A stretch of DNA of 64,000 nucleotides from Uloborus plumipes (GCA_038373865.1 JAXGGA010001692.1:79593-143592), one strand, 5' to 3'; counted from the first letter of the stretch, positions 1 through 11,339 are shown. Numbers and translations are program-made. Notes: generated by a model not told the origin, from the sequence alone.

Positions 1-526
1 TTGGAAAACGTTTTTGATAGTTACCATCAATGTGTTTTAAGGTCAATATCTTAATTATCACTGTTTCGGCCTCGATGTTTTTTTTCCTTTCGATGTCTGT
101 TTTACACTTCAGCAAAAAGCAATAAAAATATGCAATGAAAAAGATTCATCTTTAGCAGTTGCAACATCTATCGTATTGAAATAGTTTTTTTTTTAATTAC
201 TACCGATGATTTAAGGTCAACGATTTTTAAACATCGTTGCTTTTGTTTTGCTTTAGAAATTTTTTTCTATAACGGTGTTTTACATTTCAACAAAAAAAGT
301 TTCTTAAAAAATATGCGATACATAAAAGTAATACAGTTAATCAACAGTTGCAGTATAGTATATCTCACTAAAATGTTTTCTATAATTGACATCGATATCA
401 TACGGTTGATGTTTTTCAGGAGACAAAAAAAAAAAAATCTAATTGAATGATATAAAGAGGCGCAATGTATTGAGGAGTTACTGTATTACTGTACATTTAA
501 ATGTGTAAGTAATTTTTATGAAAAAA

Positions 527-660
527 GATCGATGTTTTGAAACATCGATGTTTGAAAACATCGATGTTTTTTGGTCGATGTATCAATACCATCGATGTCT
601 TAATTTCGAAACATCGATGTCTTGAAGCATCGATGTTTTGCCTTCGATGTCGCACCCCTA
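527..660. repeat. Right end of a hAT-like element with ATCGAT subterminal repeats
   Basis: The stretch contains at least six copies of the palindromic core ATCGATG inside AACATCGATGTTT-type units. It ends with GTCGCACCCCTA at 660, which on the other strand reads TAGGGGTGCGAC, a typical hAT terminus. The left end would lie before the window, and similar diluted copies (ATCGATGTT, TCGATGTTTTT) occur from position 70 onward. No transposase is visible, so this is probably a non-autonomous element with repeated transposase-binding sites near its end. The family assignment rests only on the terminus. Confidence 0.5.
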
Positions 661-1199
661 GTACTTGTGCGCTACGGGTCTGGAATTCTAATCATTTGCA
701 TATCATGCCCCACTTTGCATTTGCTGCAAATTTCAGACCACTTGCGTAAGTCCTTCATGGTGTTGCAATTTTCACAAACGTGAGTTTAGATTTATAAATA
801 AAAATATTAACAGGAAAAAGATGATATTTTAAATTTCGATGGCAGCTGTGATAAAATGATCAATGCGAAGAACACTGAAGTTCAGTGCTCAGCGAAGATT
901 CAGGCTTGGGAACTAAACCATGGGGCTTCACGTTTGGTTGACCTCCAAACTGGAACATCTGCCCTGCAACCCAGGGCCCTCGGTCACGTAAACTGATATG
1001 AGCACAGTAGTATTTGCCCCCCCCCTCCTCCTCCCCCCATAAGCAAACGACTCTGAGTTTAGTTTTTTTTTAATTGTCACTAACGCAAAAGAACGTAAGC
1101 TGTTAGTAATGTAATCGGTTTTCTTTTTTATCAAAGTGTCATTTTGGGCGAAAGATGGCAAATATTGAAACAATTCAAAAAAGGTAGTTTATTCTAAAA
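661..1199. other. Unassigned sequence with a poly-C tract
   Basis: No gene is seen. The only notable structure is a C-rich tract at about 1017-1038 (CCCCCCCC then CTCCTCCTCCCCCC). Short open frames here have no recognisable product. Confidence 0.5.
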
Positions 1200-1250
1200 C
1201 TAGCCGAGTACCCTGCCCTGCCCGGGTTTAGGCCGGGTATGGTATTTTAG
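1200..1250 (-). mobile_element. Helitron 3' terminus (minus strand)
   Basis: Read on the minus strand, this ends in CTAG followed by T. A GC-rich hairpin (CCCGG, loop, CCGGG) lies about 17 bases before the end. Hairpin plus CTRR-T is the diagnostic 3' structure of Helitrons, which insert at AT without a duplication. The 5' TC end was not located; the mariner element at 1429-2311 may have inserted inside the same copy. A better preserved Helitron lies at 54114-55724. Confidence 0.5.
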
Positions 1251-1428
1251 TGACACTCGTTCATGAATTTTTCAACATTAAAGTGCATATCTATACACAC
1301 AATGGCTACTTCTGTAAACAATGGCAATTTTTTCTGACTGGACAAACTAAAAAACTATTACACACCTTAAATACAAATGCAAGCTATAAATAATGTTTAG
1401 GTAAATCGGAAATGTTATAAGCTTGATA

Positions 1429-2311
1429 CAGGGTGCGGCGGAGAAACTTGCAGACTTGAAAAGTCAACTATGGGAAAAGTACCTCATGTATCAGTTTACT
1501 ACTTTTTATAAGATATGGTACCCATTCTGAATTTTTATATTAGTTAGATTTAAAAACTATATCGGGAGGAATGACGGCCCCTGTTAATGATGCACTCATG
1601 TACTCTAGATTTGTTGCACTCTTTCGAGCAAATCGACTGACGGGATGTTGGTGATAGCAAGCCGGATGTTGTTCTCCAGGCGTTGCAGGGTCCGGGGCTT
1701 GTCGTTGTAAATGATCGATTTGAGATACCCCCCCCCCCATAAAAAATAGTCACAGAGTGTCAAATCGGAAGAGCGAGCCGGCCACGGTACGTCACCTTTC
1801 AAGTAGACGTTATCACTCAACTGGTGAACCACAGCAATTTGTAGGGATGAAATTGGAGTTCGTTGTGAAGAATTCGTCTCAGTGTCCAAGCAAAAATCCC
1901 CAAAGCAGCAGCGTGTTTACGCGCCGAACTCCTGGGAGAGCGCAAAAACGACTCCCTCACTTTTTCAACGTTTTCTAGGATTCTGGAAATCCGTTGACCT
2001 CCTGGGCCTCTGTTTGCCACACTCTCACTTTCTCTGAATGTTTTCATCCACAAAACAGTCGATTCCCAGCCAAGAATGGGAACAACGGGCTGAATTTTGA
2101 ACCGAGTTCGGAAGGCACGCTGAGTGGCGACCACCGAAAGATTATTTGAAGTGTACGGCGGCGAACGCTAGTTGCTCCTTTGTCCAACGCATGGCGACAA
2201 CTAAACTATGAGATAACAAAACTTCAGGACCCTCTCTTTAAAATGAGACTCTTCCCACTCCTTGCTAATTAGCATCCAATTAAAATCAGCAAGTTTCTCT
2301 GTCGCACCCTG
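1429..2311 (-). mobile_element. Tc1/mariner-superfamily element, complete with TIRs and TA duplication
   Basis: The ends are CAGGGTGCGGCGGAGAAAC at 1429 and its inverted copy finishing GTCGCACCCTG at 2311. Both are flanked by TA (1427-1428 and 2312-2313), the target duplication of this superfamily. The inside encodes a broken transposase on the minus strand. The element is 883 bp, shorter than an autonomous copy, so it is deleted as well as frameshifted. Confidence 0.85.
1605..2134 (-). pseudogene. Decayed mariner/IS630-type transposase
   Basis: Two overlapping minus-strand frames (2134-1817 and 1889-1605) carry consecutive parts of one transposase. The first shows an HTH-like stretch, SARKHAAALGI then RRILHNELQFHPYKL, typical of the N-terminal DNA-binding half. 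The second shows the catalytic C-terminal block WPARSSDLTLCDYFLWG and then a leucine-rich tail (DKPRTLQRLENNIR). In intact relatives the block reads close to PRSPDLTPCDFFLWG. The change of frame, the missing middle with the central catalytic region, and a poly-C run at 1730-1738 show it is dead. Confidence 0.8.
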
Positions 2312-2392
2312 TAAAATCAATCGAACTGGAGTCAAGTATTTCCAAACATTACACGTAAAATAAGTCCCATCATTAGTTTATATCCTTGTGAC

Positions 2393-3863
2393 CAGGGCCG
2401 CCGAGAGGTTTACCGGGACCCCGGGGCAAAGTACTGACCTGCGCCCCCCCCCCCTTCCAAAAAAAAATCTTTAATCCTCTGTCAACTTACGTTCGGTGCA
2501 GAGAAGAAAAATAACAGTATTTCGTATTTGCTAATTTTTCTTCCATTTTTATATTTTTGTGTGTTTCATATTTTTATAATAAACTTGTGTGCTGTACTTA
2601 AGTATGCTATGATATAAATGCATATGAAGTAAATCAGAAATACAAGGTGGTTATAAATTAACAGGAGGTGTTTGGAGCCCTCTAGCTCGCGAACTACTGG
2701 GCGAAACATTGCCAAATTTCGTGAGCGGGCATATTAGACCATGGGATTTTGATTTCTGGAATAAAAAAAATTAGTTTGAAAAATCACCACCAGGGGAAAT
2801 TTGGCACTGTAAAAGTGTATTACACTGAATATCGCGAATTAAACTTGAAAAGATGCTGTATAAATCAATTTCGCCAAGCAAAAATGATTGTGCTTTGCAA
2901 ATGAGGTTTAATATGATCGCCGTAGAATTTTCTATTAAAAAAAAATACACCACGAACAAAATAGCGGTCCATTTAACCAAATAGAATGCAATAATTTGCA
3001 TAAGCGCGTTGCGTTTAGCGATCATCTGTAAAATGACGGACTGGGAGCATTCTCATCAAGAAATCCATTCTGATATGTTACGAGCTGCCGTAGAAAATGT
3101 TGTGCATCGTATGCAGTTCTTACAACTTTACATTGGCGATCATATCAAACCACATTTGTGACAAAAAAAGTCATTTTTGCAAATAAAATGGATGCATATT
3201 TTGTCAGTAGCAATTTATTCTTCGATAATCAGAATAATACACTTTTACAACGCCAAATTTCCCCCTGGTGGTGATTTTTCAAACTAATTTTTTTTATTCA
3301 TGAAATCAAAATCCCATGGTCTAATATGCACGCTCACGAAATTCGGTAATATTTCGCCCAGTAGTTCGCGAGCTATAGGGCTCCAAACACCTCCTGTTAA
3401 TTTATAACCACCCTATACATAACGCAAATTTATGAATAATATTCCTACTTCAATTTACTAATAACTATTAATAATTCTATCACTACTTCACAAAATTAAT
3501 AATACATATTTACTTAAATTACACATGTATGTGTTTTAAAATCCTTTGAAAAAAATTACATTTCTTGACTATTAAAAGCGTTATTCCTCACTTTGAAAGT
3601 TCATTAAAATTTTCTATTGTACACGTAAGAAATGCCTGGTAAGTACTACAGAAGATAGCCCCGTAAGGCATTGGGCTACAAGCACTCGTTGCGTTGCTGT
3701 GGACACATGTAGATGCGAGATGTTTTTGCTTTGCCTACACAAAAATGAAGTTCAGTTAACCAAAAAAAAAACTGCCTTTTTTTTTTAACTCGCATCCTGG
3801 GCCCCCTCTTGGGCCGGGCCCCGGGGATTTTGCCCCTGCTGCCCCCCCCTCTCGGCGGCCCTA
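2393..3863. mobile_element. hAT-type non-autonomous element with perfect 8-bp TSD
   Basis: The left terminus CAGGGCCGCCGAGAGG begins at 2393, and its inverted copy CCTCTCGGCGGCCCTA ends at 3863. Both are bounded by the 8-bp duplication CTTGTGAC (2385-2392 and 3864-3871). An 8-bp duplication with a (C/T)AGGG terminus is the hAT signature. Long G/C homopolymers sit just inside each end. No hAT transposase is seen. A mariner-type element (2643-3415) has inserted inside it. Confidence 0.85.
2643..3415 (+). mobile_element. Mariner-type element with long (about 120 bp) TIRs, nested in the hAT element
   Basis: The arms begin CAAGGTGGTTATAAATTAAC at 2643 and end TTATAACCACCCTA at 3415, with TA on both sides. 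The terminal inverted repeats extend about 120 bp into the element. The inside (about 3050-3160) keeps a + strand fragment matching the C-terminal transposase tail of the second copy at 23457-24238 (wording such as MLRAAVENVVHRMQFLQL). Same family as that copy. Confidence 0.8.
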
Positions 3864-3871
3864 CTTGTGAC

Positions 3872-4200
3872 TACATTGGTGAAAACATCTTATGTACCTA
3901 ACTTAGAAATTTTTTGACTATAAACATTTTCTGTTCTCTAACTGTTGCCAAAACCAATTATCTTTTTATTTAGTCTCGTTAGCGATTATTGGCACAGATG
4001 AATCTAAAAATCCTAAGAAAGCCATAAATTTCATACTTACTCCAGAGAAGCCTTGGTTCACATTTTCATTATGATCACCATTAATATTGTTGTTACCATC
4101 AGGCAACAAATTTTTGCTACAATGGACTGAAAATTTAATCATTTAACGGGGAAACTATATGAAATTTACTATTTTCCATAATAACTTTTTTAAAGCTTTT
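3872..4200. other. No feature recognised
   Basis: AT-rich sequence without coding potential or recognisable repeat ends. Confidence 0.4.
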
Positions 4201-4209
4201 TAGAAATAA

Positions 4210-4400
4210 ATTATAGCTTATCCTGCTCCCGGTTACTACAGCTATCTACGGTGAAAAAATGGTTAAAATCGGTCCAGTAGTTTTGAAGTTTACCCCGGAC
4301 ATACACGCATACAAAAGTAGTCTTTTTAACCGACTTCAACAAAGGAGGAGGTTATACAATTCGTCGGAGAATTTTTTTTTTTTTTTTGTATGTTATAAGA
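4210..4400. repeat. Interspersed repeat fragment with the ACCGACTTCAACAAAGGAGG motif
   Basis: The stretch reads AAAATCGGTCCAGTAGTTTTG, then GACATACACGCATAC, then AACCGACTTCAACAAAGGAGG. Both motifs belong to widely dispersed arthropod repeat tails. The AACCGACTTC motif recurs in the fold-back repeat at about 5276-5746. I cannot name the family or its exact borders. Confidence 0.4.
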
Positions 4401-5275
4401 TTACTCGAAGATGCCTGGACCGATTTCAAAAATTCTTTTTTTTTTTAGAAAGGTCTTTCTTTCCGATTGGTCCCATCCTCTCGTGGTCCAGATTCGATAA
4501 CGGGAACCTGCAGAAATCTTTCGAAAAAGAAATTGTTATCTCAGTAATCGTAATAATGACCATTTTGAACGCCAGGCTTCTCTGGATTGTATAATGAAAT
4601 TCATTTCTATGGTCTTTTTGAAAATTTTAAACCGTGTATCTTTCTATGTCCTGCTTTTTTCTCCTGAACTTCAACGAACTGAAAGTCGTACCAGGTACTA
4701 ATTGATTCGTAACATTTCAGGTTTTATTAGTCTTAATTTACATAAGTTTTGATAAAAGAATTCTGAAGAAAGTGAGGAAAATCTCCAAATTTTTGCTCAA
4801 ATGTAAAGTGATTTGTCCTAAATGATTAAATATGAAATCCATTGTTACAAAACGTGATTGATATGAAACAGTTATTATAACGATAATGATAATTTTGAAT
4901 GAAGGCTTAACTGAAGCAAACATGAAACTCATTAGCGGGCCATAGAGCCGCTAATACGTCGTCGGGCCACGTACGTAATACGTCGTAAAATTTTATGAAC
5001 CGCGAGAATCTAGTGTTGTTTTGAAATATAAATTAGTTGAAAAACTGTTAATATTTAGCCTTTGATTAAACTAGTACACAAATAAATACCAGAGAATAAT
5101 AAGGATTATTTTTTAATGTCAATCGTTTAAAATTTTAAACGCGTTGATACTTTCTTTCTTTTTTTTCCTTACATAGTTTATGTTATGAAGCATTTACTTA
5201 AGCAAATTAGGTGAAGTTTTGCAATGGAAACATTACCTTATTTCATATGTACATTTACACTAAAAAGAATAAAAT
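4400..5275. other. No gene recognised; AT-rich sequence
   Basis: No credible coding region. ATACGTCGT occurs twice near 4953-4985 beside CGGGCCA-type words, which may be a small repeat end, but no partner was found. Confidence 0.4.
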
Positions 5276-5746
5276 AAAAATACTTTTGAAAAAAAAAAAA
5301 TTGAACCGACTTCGGAACTTCACTCGGCAAGTGCTCTAAAAAGTAAAAAATAATTTTATTCTTTGAACACCATCGACACTACATTTAAACATAAGTTTTG
5401 AAGTCGGCGAAAAAACTATAGGTGAAATGATGTTTAACTACATTTTGTCAACATTTTTCAGAGAAACCATTGAAAATTAAGAGCTGAATATTTGATACAT
5501 AAATATGTGGTTGTCAATCTAGTGTATGCGAATGCGATTAAAGAACCTAGATTCTTTGCAATTTATATAGTTAAATTATAGTTTCGTATGATTCTATGTA
5601 GTGTTTTTGCGCCGACTTCAAAACTTATGTTTAAATGTAGTGTCGATGGTGTTTAAAGAATAAAATTATTTTGTACTTTTTAGAGCACTTTGCCGAGTGA
5701 AGTTCCGAAGTCGGTTCAATTTTTTTTTTTTCAAAAATATTTTTAT
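5276..5746. repeat. Fold-back (long inverted-repeat) element
   Basis: Two arms of about 125 bp run inward from poly-A/poly-T ends. The left arm carries TTGAACCGACTTCGGAAC, then CACCATCGACACTAC and AAACATAAGTTTTGAAGTC. The right arm is its reverse complement, ending GTTCCGAAGTCGGTTCAA. About 200 bp separate the arms. There is no coding capacity. It is probably a MITE. Confidence 0.7.
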
Positions 5747-6129
5747 ATGTATATAGATTAAAGATGCTGTCTAAAATGAGCCATGTTTAGCACTTGAAAA
5801 AAGTCTCGGTTACTGCTTATTTCCTTTTCCTATGTTATATCATTATATTTTGACTCTTATGTCTAATTCAAGTATACAACATTTTATAATAATTCATCTG
5901 CGGTGTCATTATATAAGGAACTATTTTAAGACTTCAGACAATGAAAAAGAACAAGTTTTATAAAACTATACAGGGCTAAGAGAAAATAATAATTTATATA
6001 TATATATACTATACTATACATGCTGAAAATATTGTTTAAATTGGAGTCATGTGAATCGTTTCTATCCTGGAACAGTAAAAAGTCTACGGGCACACTAAAA
6101 AGCCAAGATTTTCCAAACAATGAACATCA

Positions 6130-7080
6130 TTCTGATTGCCTCACGATGGCAAATTTCCTAGAATACCTTCACGTTACCGCTGCTTCTTCCCCGTGTCCGA
6201 GGCCTTCAGCGGTCGCCGATGGTTGCGAGATAACGGTCGCATTTGTGTCCCTGTCACAGCATTGACCGCGTCTTGCCGGGAGAGCATTCAGCAGAGAGCT
6301 AATCGATGTGAGCTTATGCAACCAGGCCGGCAGATGACGGGGGTAGGCCAACTCTCAGGACGATCCTGTGAGGTTTGATTGTGCGCTTTTGTACTCCAGA
6401 CATCCCAGCCCTTCCACTGTTTCAATAAAAGATCCCCGGAATTCCCCCGAGTGGCACACACAGCGCAAACCTCTCTCTCTCTCTCTCGCTCGCTCGCTCC
6501 ACATCTTCCCTTTTCAGGACGGGCCTCTCCTGATGACTTTCGCTTCTCTCTCATCCTTTTAGGTTTTCCATTTACCCGCTCAAAAGACCGGCGGGTCCCA
6601 TGGCGACGTGGAGTTGATGTCTGCCTTTTGTGGGGATGACGGCGAGAGCCCGGATGAATTCCATCTCCATCCTCCTCTCTCTCTCAGTCTGTCTGTTTGT
6701 TGTGGAAGGACTTCTGTTTGTGTGGACAGAGAGAAAGTCTTTCGTTCCTCGTCCCTTTGTCTAGGCAAGCCTGCCTTGTCTATCGCCAGGGAATCCCATC
6801 AAATCGACGCCCTTTGCAGACTCTTCCTTTTCCACCTACTGCTGTTACTGGCATAAAAGAAGAAAAGGAGGATGGGGGAGGCAGCATTTTTTACTGATTC
6901 GGATTGGATTTTTGAGAGGTGGGAACTTGTGCTGGTCTTTAGGGATTTTTACGCTTCTTTCGGTTGCCATTTTTCTTACTCTTTCTCCGGATTTCTCCGG
7001 CCCTTTGTGCGATTACTTTCTTTTCTTCATCTTGCTCAACTGAAAGAAAATCTTTTCGCTTGTTTCTGATTTTGACGTTT
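6130..7080. promoter_or_regulatory. GC-rich, CT-repeat-bearing island, possible regulatory region
   Basis: This block is markedly richer in G+C and CpG than its surroundings. It holds a (CT)n/(CTCG)n run at about 6471-6498 and shorter CT runs near 6675-6690, but no poly-G/TIR structures of the local transposons. Open frames on both strands overlap freely and none resembles a known protein, as expected from base composition alone. A GAGA-type repeat in a non-repetitive GC-rich block is compatible with a promoter or enhancer. This is inference; an unrecognised exon cannot be excluded. Confidence 0.3.
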
Positions 7081-7989
7081 TCCAAGCTTTGCCGGAGGCA
7101 GTGAGTGAAAAAAAAAAAATCCGAATTCAATTCAGTTAGTGAAATACGAGCTTATGTTAACGTTTTCTTAATGACATCTATTTTATTGAAAGAAATGAAA
7201 TCAGGGGGAAAAGGAAATGCATATTCAAAGATGTGCCGCTAGTTCTTAGATTTTTATTCTTGTTGATGTATTGTTAATGCTCAATCATTTACCGGAAGAG
7301 ACCTGACAGTAGCTACAACAACCAAGAGTTGTGACTTAAACATTTTGTTCTTTACTAACGCTAAGTTTTGTTGAACGAGTTTGTCAAAACAAGGAAATGT
7401 GTCTAAAATAATACTTTTTCTTACAAATCTGCAGTAAAACTCTAAAAAAAACTGATTTTATTTATTGATTTATTTTAGTGATTTGTGTTTGTCTTAAATT
7501 AACGTGACGAATCCATTTCCGGTGAACCCCTTTATTCTAAGTAGGTTTTTTTTTTCTTTAAGTAAATATAATATGTATGAACGTATTTACATACATTTTT
7601 AAAAATATATTATAAGATAAAAAGGCTATGAAAAAGACAAAAATATATTTTGAAAAATATATCAAAACCACGTATAAGAACATAGTTTATTAATAACTGA
7701 ATCTATCAAGAATAATTTTTACTGACAAATTTCAAATAATATGTCTTGTAAATCCAGGTGCGTGTATAGCTTATGTTTATCTGGCAGCATTAGGCAGCAT
7801 TTTAAACAATCATACTGTACCCATAAGCTCAATAGCGTGAAGTGAGAGAAATCGATGGAATAATTGCTGAGCCGTCCTTTTAGAAAGAACAGAATTATAA
7901 CTCATGAACAACCTGATCTTCACATCCCACTTAATCTTAACTCTTGCGACCCATGCCTTTGGGGATATCCGAACAGTATTGCATCTATG
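7081..7989. other. No feature recognised
   Basis: AT-rich sequence; I see neither coding exons nor repeat ends. Confidence 0.4.
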
Positions 7990-8339
7990 CACTGTAAAAG
8001 ATGAGTGTTAATTTTACAGTATAATACAACTGATTTTATAGTAATAAACTAAAAATTGCTTACTTACTGCTTTACACTAATAAACTGTAAATTTTCTACT
8101 TTTACAGTACTAAGCTGTAAAATTTCTACTTTTACTGTACTAAACTGTAAATTTTCTACTTTTACAGTACTAAACTAAATTTTCTACTTTTATAGTACTA
8201 AACTGTAGAATTGTTAATTTTACAGTAACGAACTGTAAAATTGCTAATTTAAGAGTTTATTACGGTGCATTTTGTTTTTAAACTGGAACCTCAGCTGCCA
8301 GTATTAAACTGTAAAAACAACAGTTCTTATTTTTCAGTG
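7990..8339. mobile_element. MITE with CACTGTAAAA termini and internal ACTGTAAA repeats
   Basis: The left end is CACTGTAAAAGATGAGTGTT at 7990. The right end is AACAACAGTTCTTATTTTTCAGTG at 8339 (inverted match with a few differences). Between them lie repeated units of TTTACAGTA and TAAACTGTAAA. Flanking dinucleotides are TG on both sides, possibly a decayed TA. It is the short relative of 8986-9836. Confidence 0.65.
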
Positions 8340-8985
8340 TGGGCTTTTATCTCGTGTTGAGAATTTGATTAAACTGTATACACAATTGTTTTTAAACGAA
8401 ACTCTCGAGAAGCCTATTTAGAGCTAAAACTCGTAGCAGGAAGTGGTGGACAACACCTAGAGAATTGTTTGCTCAATCTAATGGGGTTTATGCTGGGGGA
8501 TATATTTCATCTAGTAAACGTGTTTCTATTTTTTTTAAATAAATAAATCAATTTTTACTCCCAAACAATTTAGTTTTCCTTCTACTAGTAACATATAAAA
8601 TTCGCCCACTTTTCTTAGATAATAAACTTTTGTGTGTGCGTGTGTGTGTGTCGGTTGAAATGTACAGCTGTGAAATGAGGTATCTTCAATTCCATATGGA
8701 AATATGTGAATTTTTCCCCCAAAAAATTTGTTGGAGAGATATCTACTATTGGGGGGGGGGGGGCAGTTACACGCTTCAGTTATTGCTTTAACAAATTAAC
8801 AGCTTTCCATGCGCAATTGAATCGGTGGGAGCAAAAACTACATCAGTCACAAAAATTGGAAAATTCGTTTTTTGTAGAAAAGGCATTTTTTGTGGAAGGC
8901 AAAAAATGCGTGTTGAGGTCAAAAATCACGTCAGAAAGGGCACTAATTGAAAGATACGGCACCTGTTAGTTGAATGTTGACCGTA
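8340..8985. other. Spacer between two related MITEs, with a GT repeat and a poly-G tract
   Basis: Contains a (GT)n run near 8632-8651 and a 12-base G tract at about 8751-8762. No supported gene. Confidence 0.45.
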
Positions 8986-9836
8986 CATTGTAAGAAATGG
9001 TTGTTGTTTTTACAGTATAATACTGCTAATTTTATAGTAACAAACAGTAAAAATTTCTAATTTTACACTGATGAACTGTAAAATTGCTAACTTTACAGTA
9101 CAAAACTGTAAACCTGATAGCTTACACTATTGAACTGTAAAATTGCTAACTTTACAGTACTAAACTGTAAACCTGATAGCTTACACTATTGAACTGTAAA
9201 ATTGCTAACTTTACAGTACTAAACTGTAAACCTGATAGCTTACACTATTGAACTGTAAAATTGCTAACTTTACAGTACAAAACTGTAAACCTGATAGCTT
9301 ACACTATTAAACAGTAAAATTGCTAACTTTACAGTACAAAACTGTAAACCTGATAGCTTACACTATTGAACTGTAAAATTGCTAACTTTACAGTACTAAA
9401 CTGTAAACCTGATAGCTTACACTATTAAACAGTAAAATTGCAAACTTTACAGTACTAAACTGTAAACCTGATAGCTTACACTATTGAACTGTAAAATTGC
9501 TAACTTTACAGTACAAAACTGTAAAATTGCTAATTTTACAGTAATAAACTGTCAAATTGCTAATTTTAGTTTATTATTATTAATTTTAGTTTATTATTAT
9601 TTATGGTTAATTACCGTGCATTTTATGGTTTTAAACCGGAACCTCTGCTGCCAGTATTATACTATTATTTTTACAGAACACAGCTACATTTTACGGCAAT
9701 AAATTAGAATTTCTAACTTTACAGTAAGAAACTGTAAAATTGGTAGCTTACAGGTTACTGTGCATTTTACAGTTTTAAATTGGAACTTCGGCTGCCAGTA
9801 TTATACTGTAAAAACAACAGCTCATTTTTTGCAGTG
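8986..9836. mobile_element. MITE of the same family, enlarged by an internal minisatellite
   Basis: The left end CATTGTAAGAAATGGTTGTT (8986) and the right end AACAGCTCATTTTTTGCAGTG (9836) are inverted copies. TA flanks both (8984-8985 and 9837-9838), as expected for a Tc1/mariner-mobilised MITE. The subterminal TACAGTATAATACTG block is also inverted at the other end. The core is a tandem array (see 9061-9540), which accounts for most of the size difference from the 350-bp copy at 7990. Confidence 0.75.
9061..9540. repeat. 59-bp minisatellite, about seven to eight units
   Basis: Units share the order ACTGTAAAATTGCTAACTTT, ACAGTACTAAACTGTAAACC, TGATAGCTTACACTATTGA. The register advances by one base per 60-base line, giving a period of 59. 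Units are nearly identical, differing by single changes (TACAAAAC against TACTAAAC, TATTAAACAG against TATTGAACTG). Each unit holds inverted TTTACAGT/ACTGTAAA pairs. The homogeneity suggests recent expansion. Confidence 0.85.
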
Positions 9837-9949
9837 TAGTTCTGGACTTACGTTGTTTTTGCACTCACCGATTCAATTGTGTGGAAATCTGCGATTGTTA
9901 ACAGAAGAGAAAAAAAAAAAAAAGAAGCATCCTCTGAAAGAGAAAAAAC

Positions 9950-10280
9950 AAAAAGGCCACAAAACCGCACATCTCCTAACTCCCCTCCCGGCTCATCGAC
10001 ACCTCCGCACCGTGATTACATTAGCCGGCGGTCTGCAGCTGCCCTCCCCCCTCTTTATGCTAAGTGGCCCCTCTAGCTCCCACTGCAGATTGGCCGCAAC
10101 AAAGGAGGCGGCTCTTCCCTTGTTAGCCAATAATGCTTCCTTATTGGTCGCTCGCTGCCCGCGCGGACAGATGGTGGACACGGAAAACACGCACTCAGAA
10201 CCACTTTGTTCCCACTTGAGTAGGGTGGGGGAGAGCTTTTGTGTTGTGCTGTTTTGCTCCCGGCTAAAAATCCAGTGAAT
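9950..10280. promoter_or_regulatory. GC-rich island with CCAAT-type boxes; candidate regulatory element
   Basis: A sharply bounded GC-rich block. It contains GATTGGCC, AGCCAATAATG and CTTATTGGTCG (CCAAT boxes in both orientations), an AACAAAGG SOX-like word and a CAGCTG E-box. No repeat structure is seen. Both strands are open for about 100 codons but the peptides are unlike any family I know. The clustering of motifs favours a conserved enhancer or an upstream promoter, possibly of the ADAMTS gene that follows on this strand. Inference only. Confidence 0.3.
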
Positions 10281-11339
10281 TATGAGGGATGGAATTTTAT
10301 TTACACTCAACGACTGAAAATTTTTTGTTTTTATTGACAGCCTCTAGTTGTTCGTAGTAATGATTTTGTGCTTTCGAGTATCATTCATAAAATTAAAAAA
10401 TCTATTCAGGGCAATCCCGTTACGACGACTACCAATGCAACGAAGTATCAGTTTCAACAAATAAAGTTTCAGTCTCAATTTTATTATTGCACTAGTTGCG
10501 TGTTCCAGCTCTGCCCGGTATACCTTGAGAATAAAATTTATGTCAAGTAACGCGTGTCTATAAAAGTCCCGATTAGATTTAAGTCGACATTTTGCGCAGT
10601 ACGAAAAATGAATCAATCGCCAAAAAAGTGTTAAATCCCCGCTACAGGAAAAACAAAAGCAATAATTTTAAATGTTTATGTTCAAGAACAAAATGGCAAC
10701 ACCTTTTTGTTATCAATAATTTATTTTACGCTATTTAATTTCTTTTCCGCTCCAGGGGCGCACCCAGGATTTAACTTAAGGGGGAGCTAATTTCAGACAA
10801 CAAGCACCCCTACCCCTTTTAAGTTCAGAGGCCATTGGATCAAATTTTTAAAATCGCGAGAATACTGAACTTTCATAGATTACCAATTCTTTCTTTTTAT
10901 TTATTTTTTCCGGAATAAAAGTGCAAAGCTTTTTATGTTTGTTTTGATATGGAAAACAGCATCATCAACAATCGAAAAAATTGGGGTAAAAATCTCCGGA
11001 AAAAAACTAATAAATTTCATTTAAAAAAACTTTTTAAGGTGTCAATTTCAAACACACAGTGCCTCTTTGATTGGAAGCTCTCTTGCTTCTGTTAAATTTT
11101 ATGTGAATTTTTTACTTATTAATCAAATTGTATTTATGTAAGAAAATAAATGGTTAATACTATGACGCTCTTCCAACCTTACTGAAGACGAGTAGGCGAT
11201 TAGTGCGCTAATACTCCACTCATTACTTAAAATGTTAGACCACTAAATATATCAGGCTTATAAATCAGAAGAATAGCGTTTTGAAACGAATCAAGACCAG
11301 ACATAAATTGGAATATTCAAAAAATATACTGATAGGGGT

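Noticed and set aside
6136..6856. Several overlapping open frames in the GC-rich island
   Set aside because: Open on both strands at once, rich in Ser/Leu from CT repeats, no family resemblance; expected from base composition.
8990..9540. CRISPR-like array
   Set aside because: The 59-bp units are contiguous without unique spacers, in a eukaryotic transposon; it is a minisatellite.
9760..10278. A 172-codon open frame on the + strand
   Set aside because: It starts in the MITE end, runs through a low-complexity Lys stretch and then the GC-rich block. The opposite strand is equally open and no domain is recognisable.
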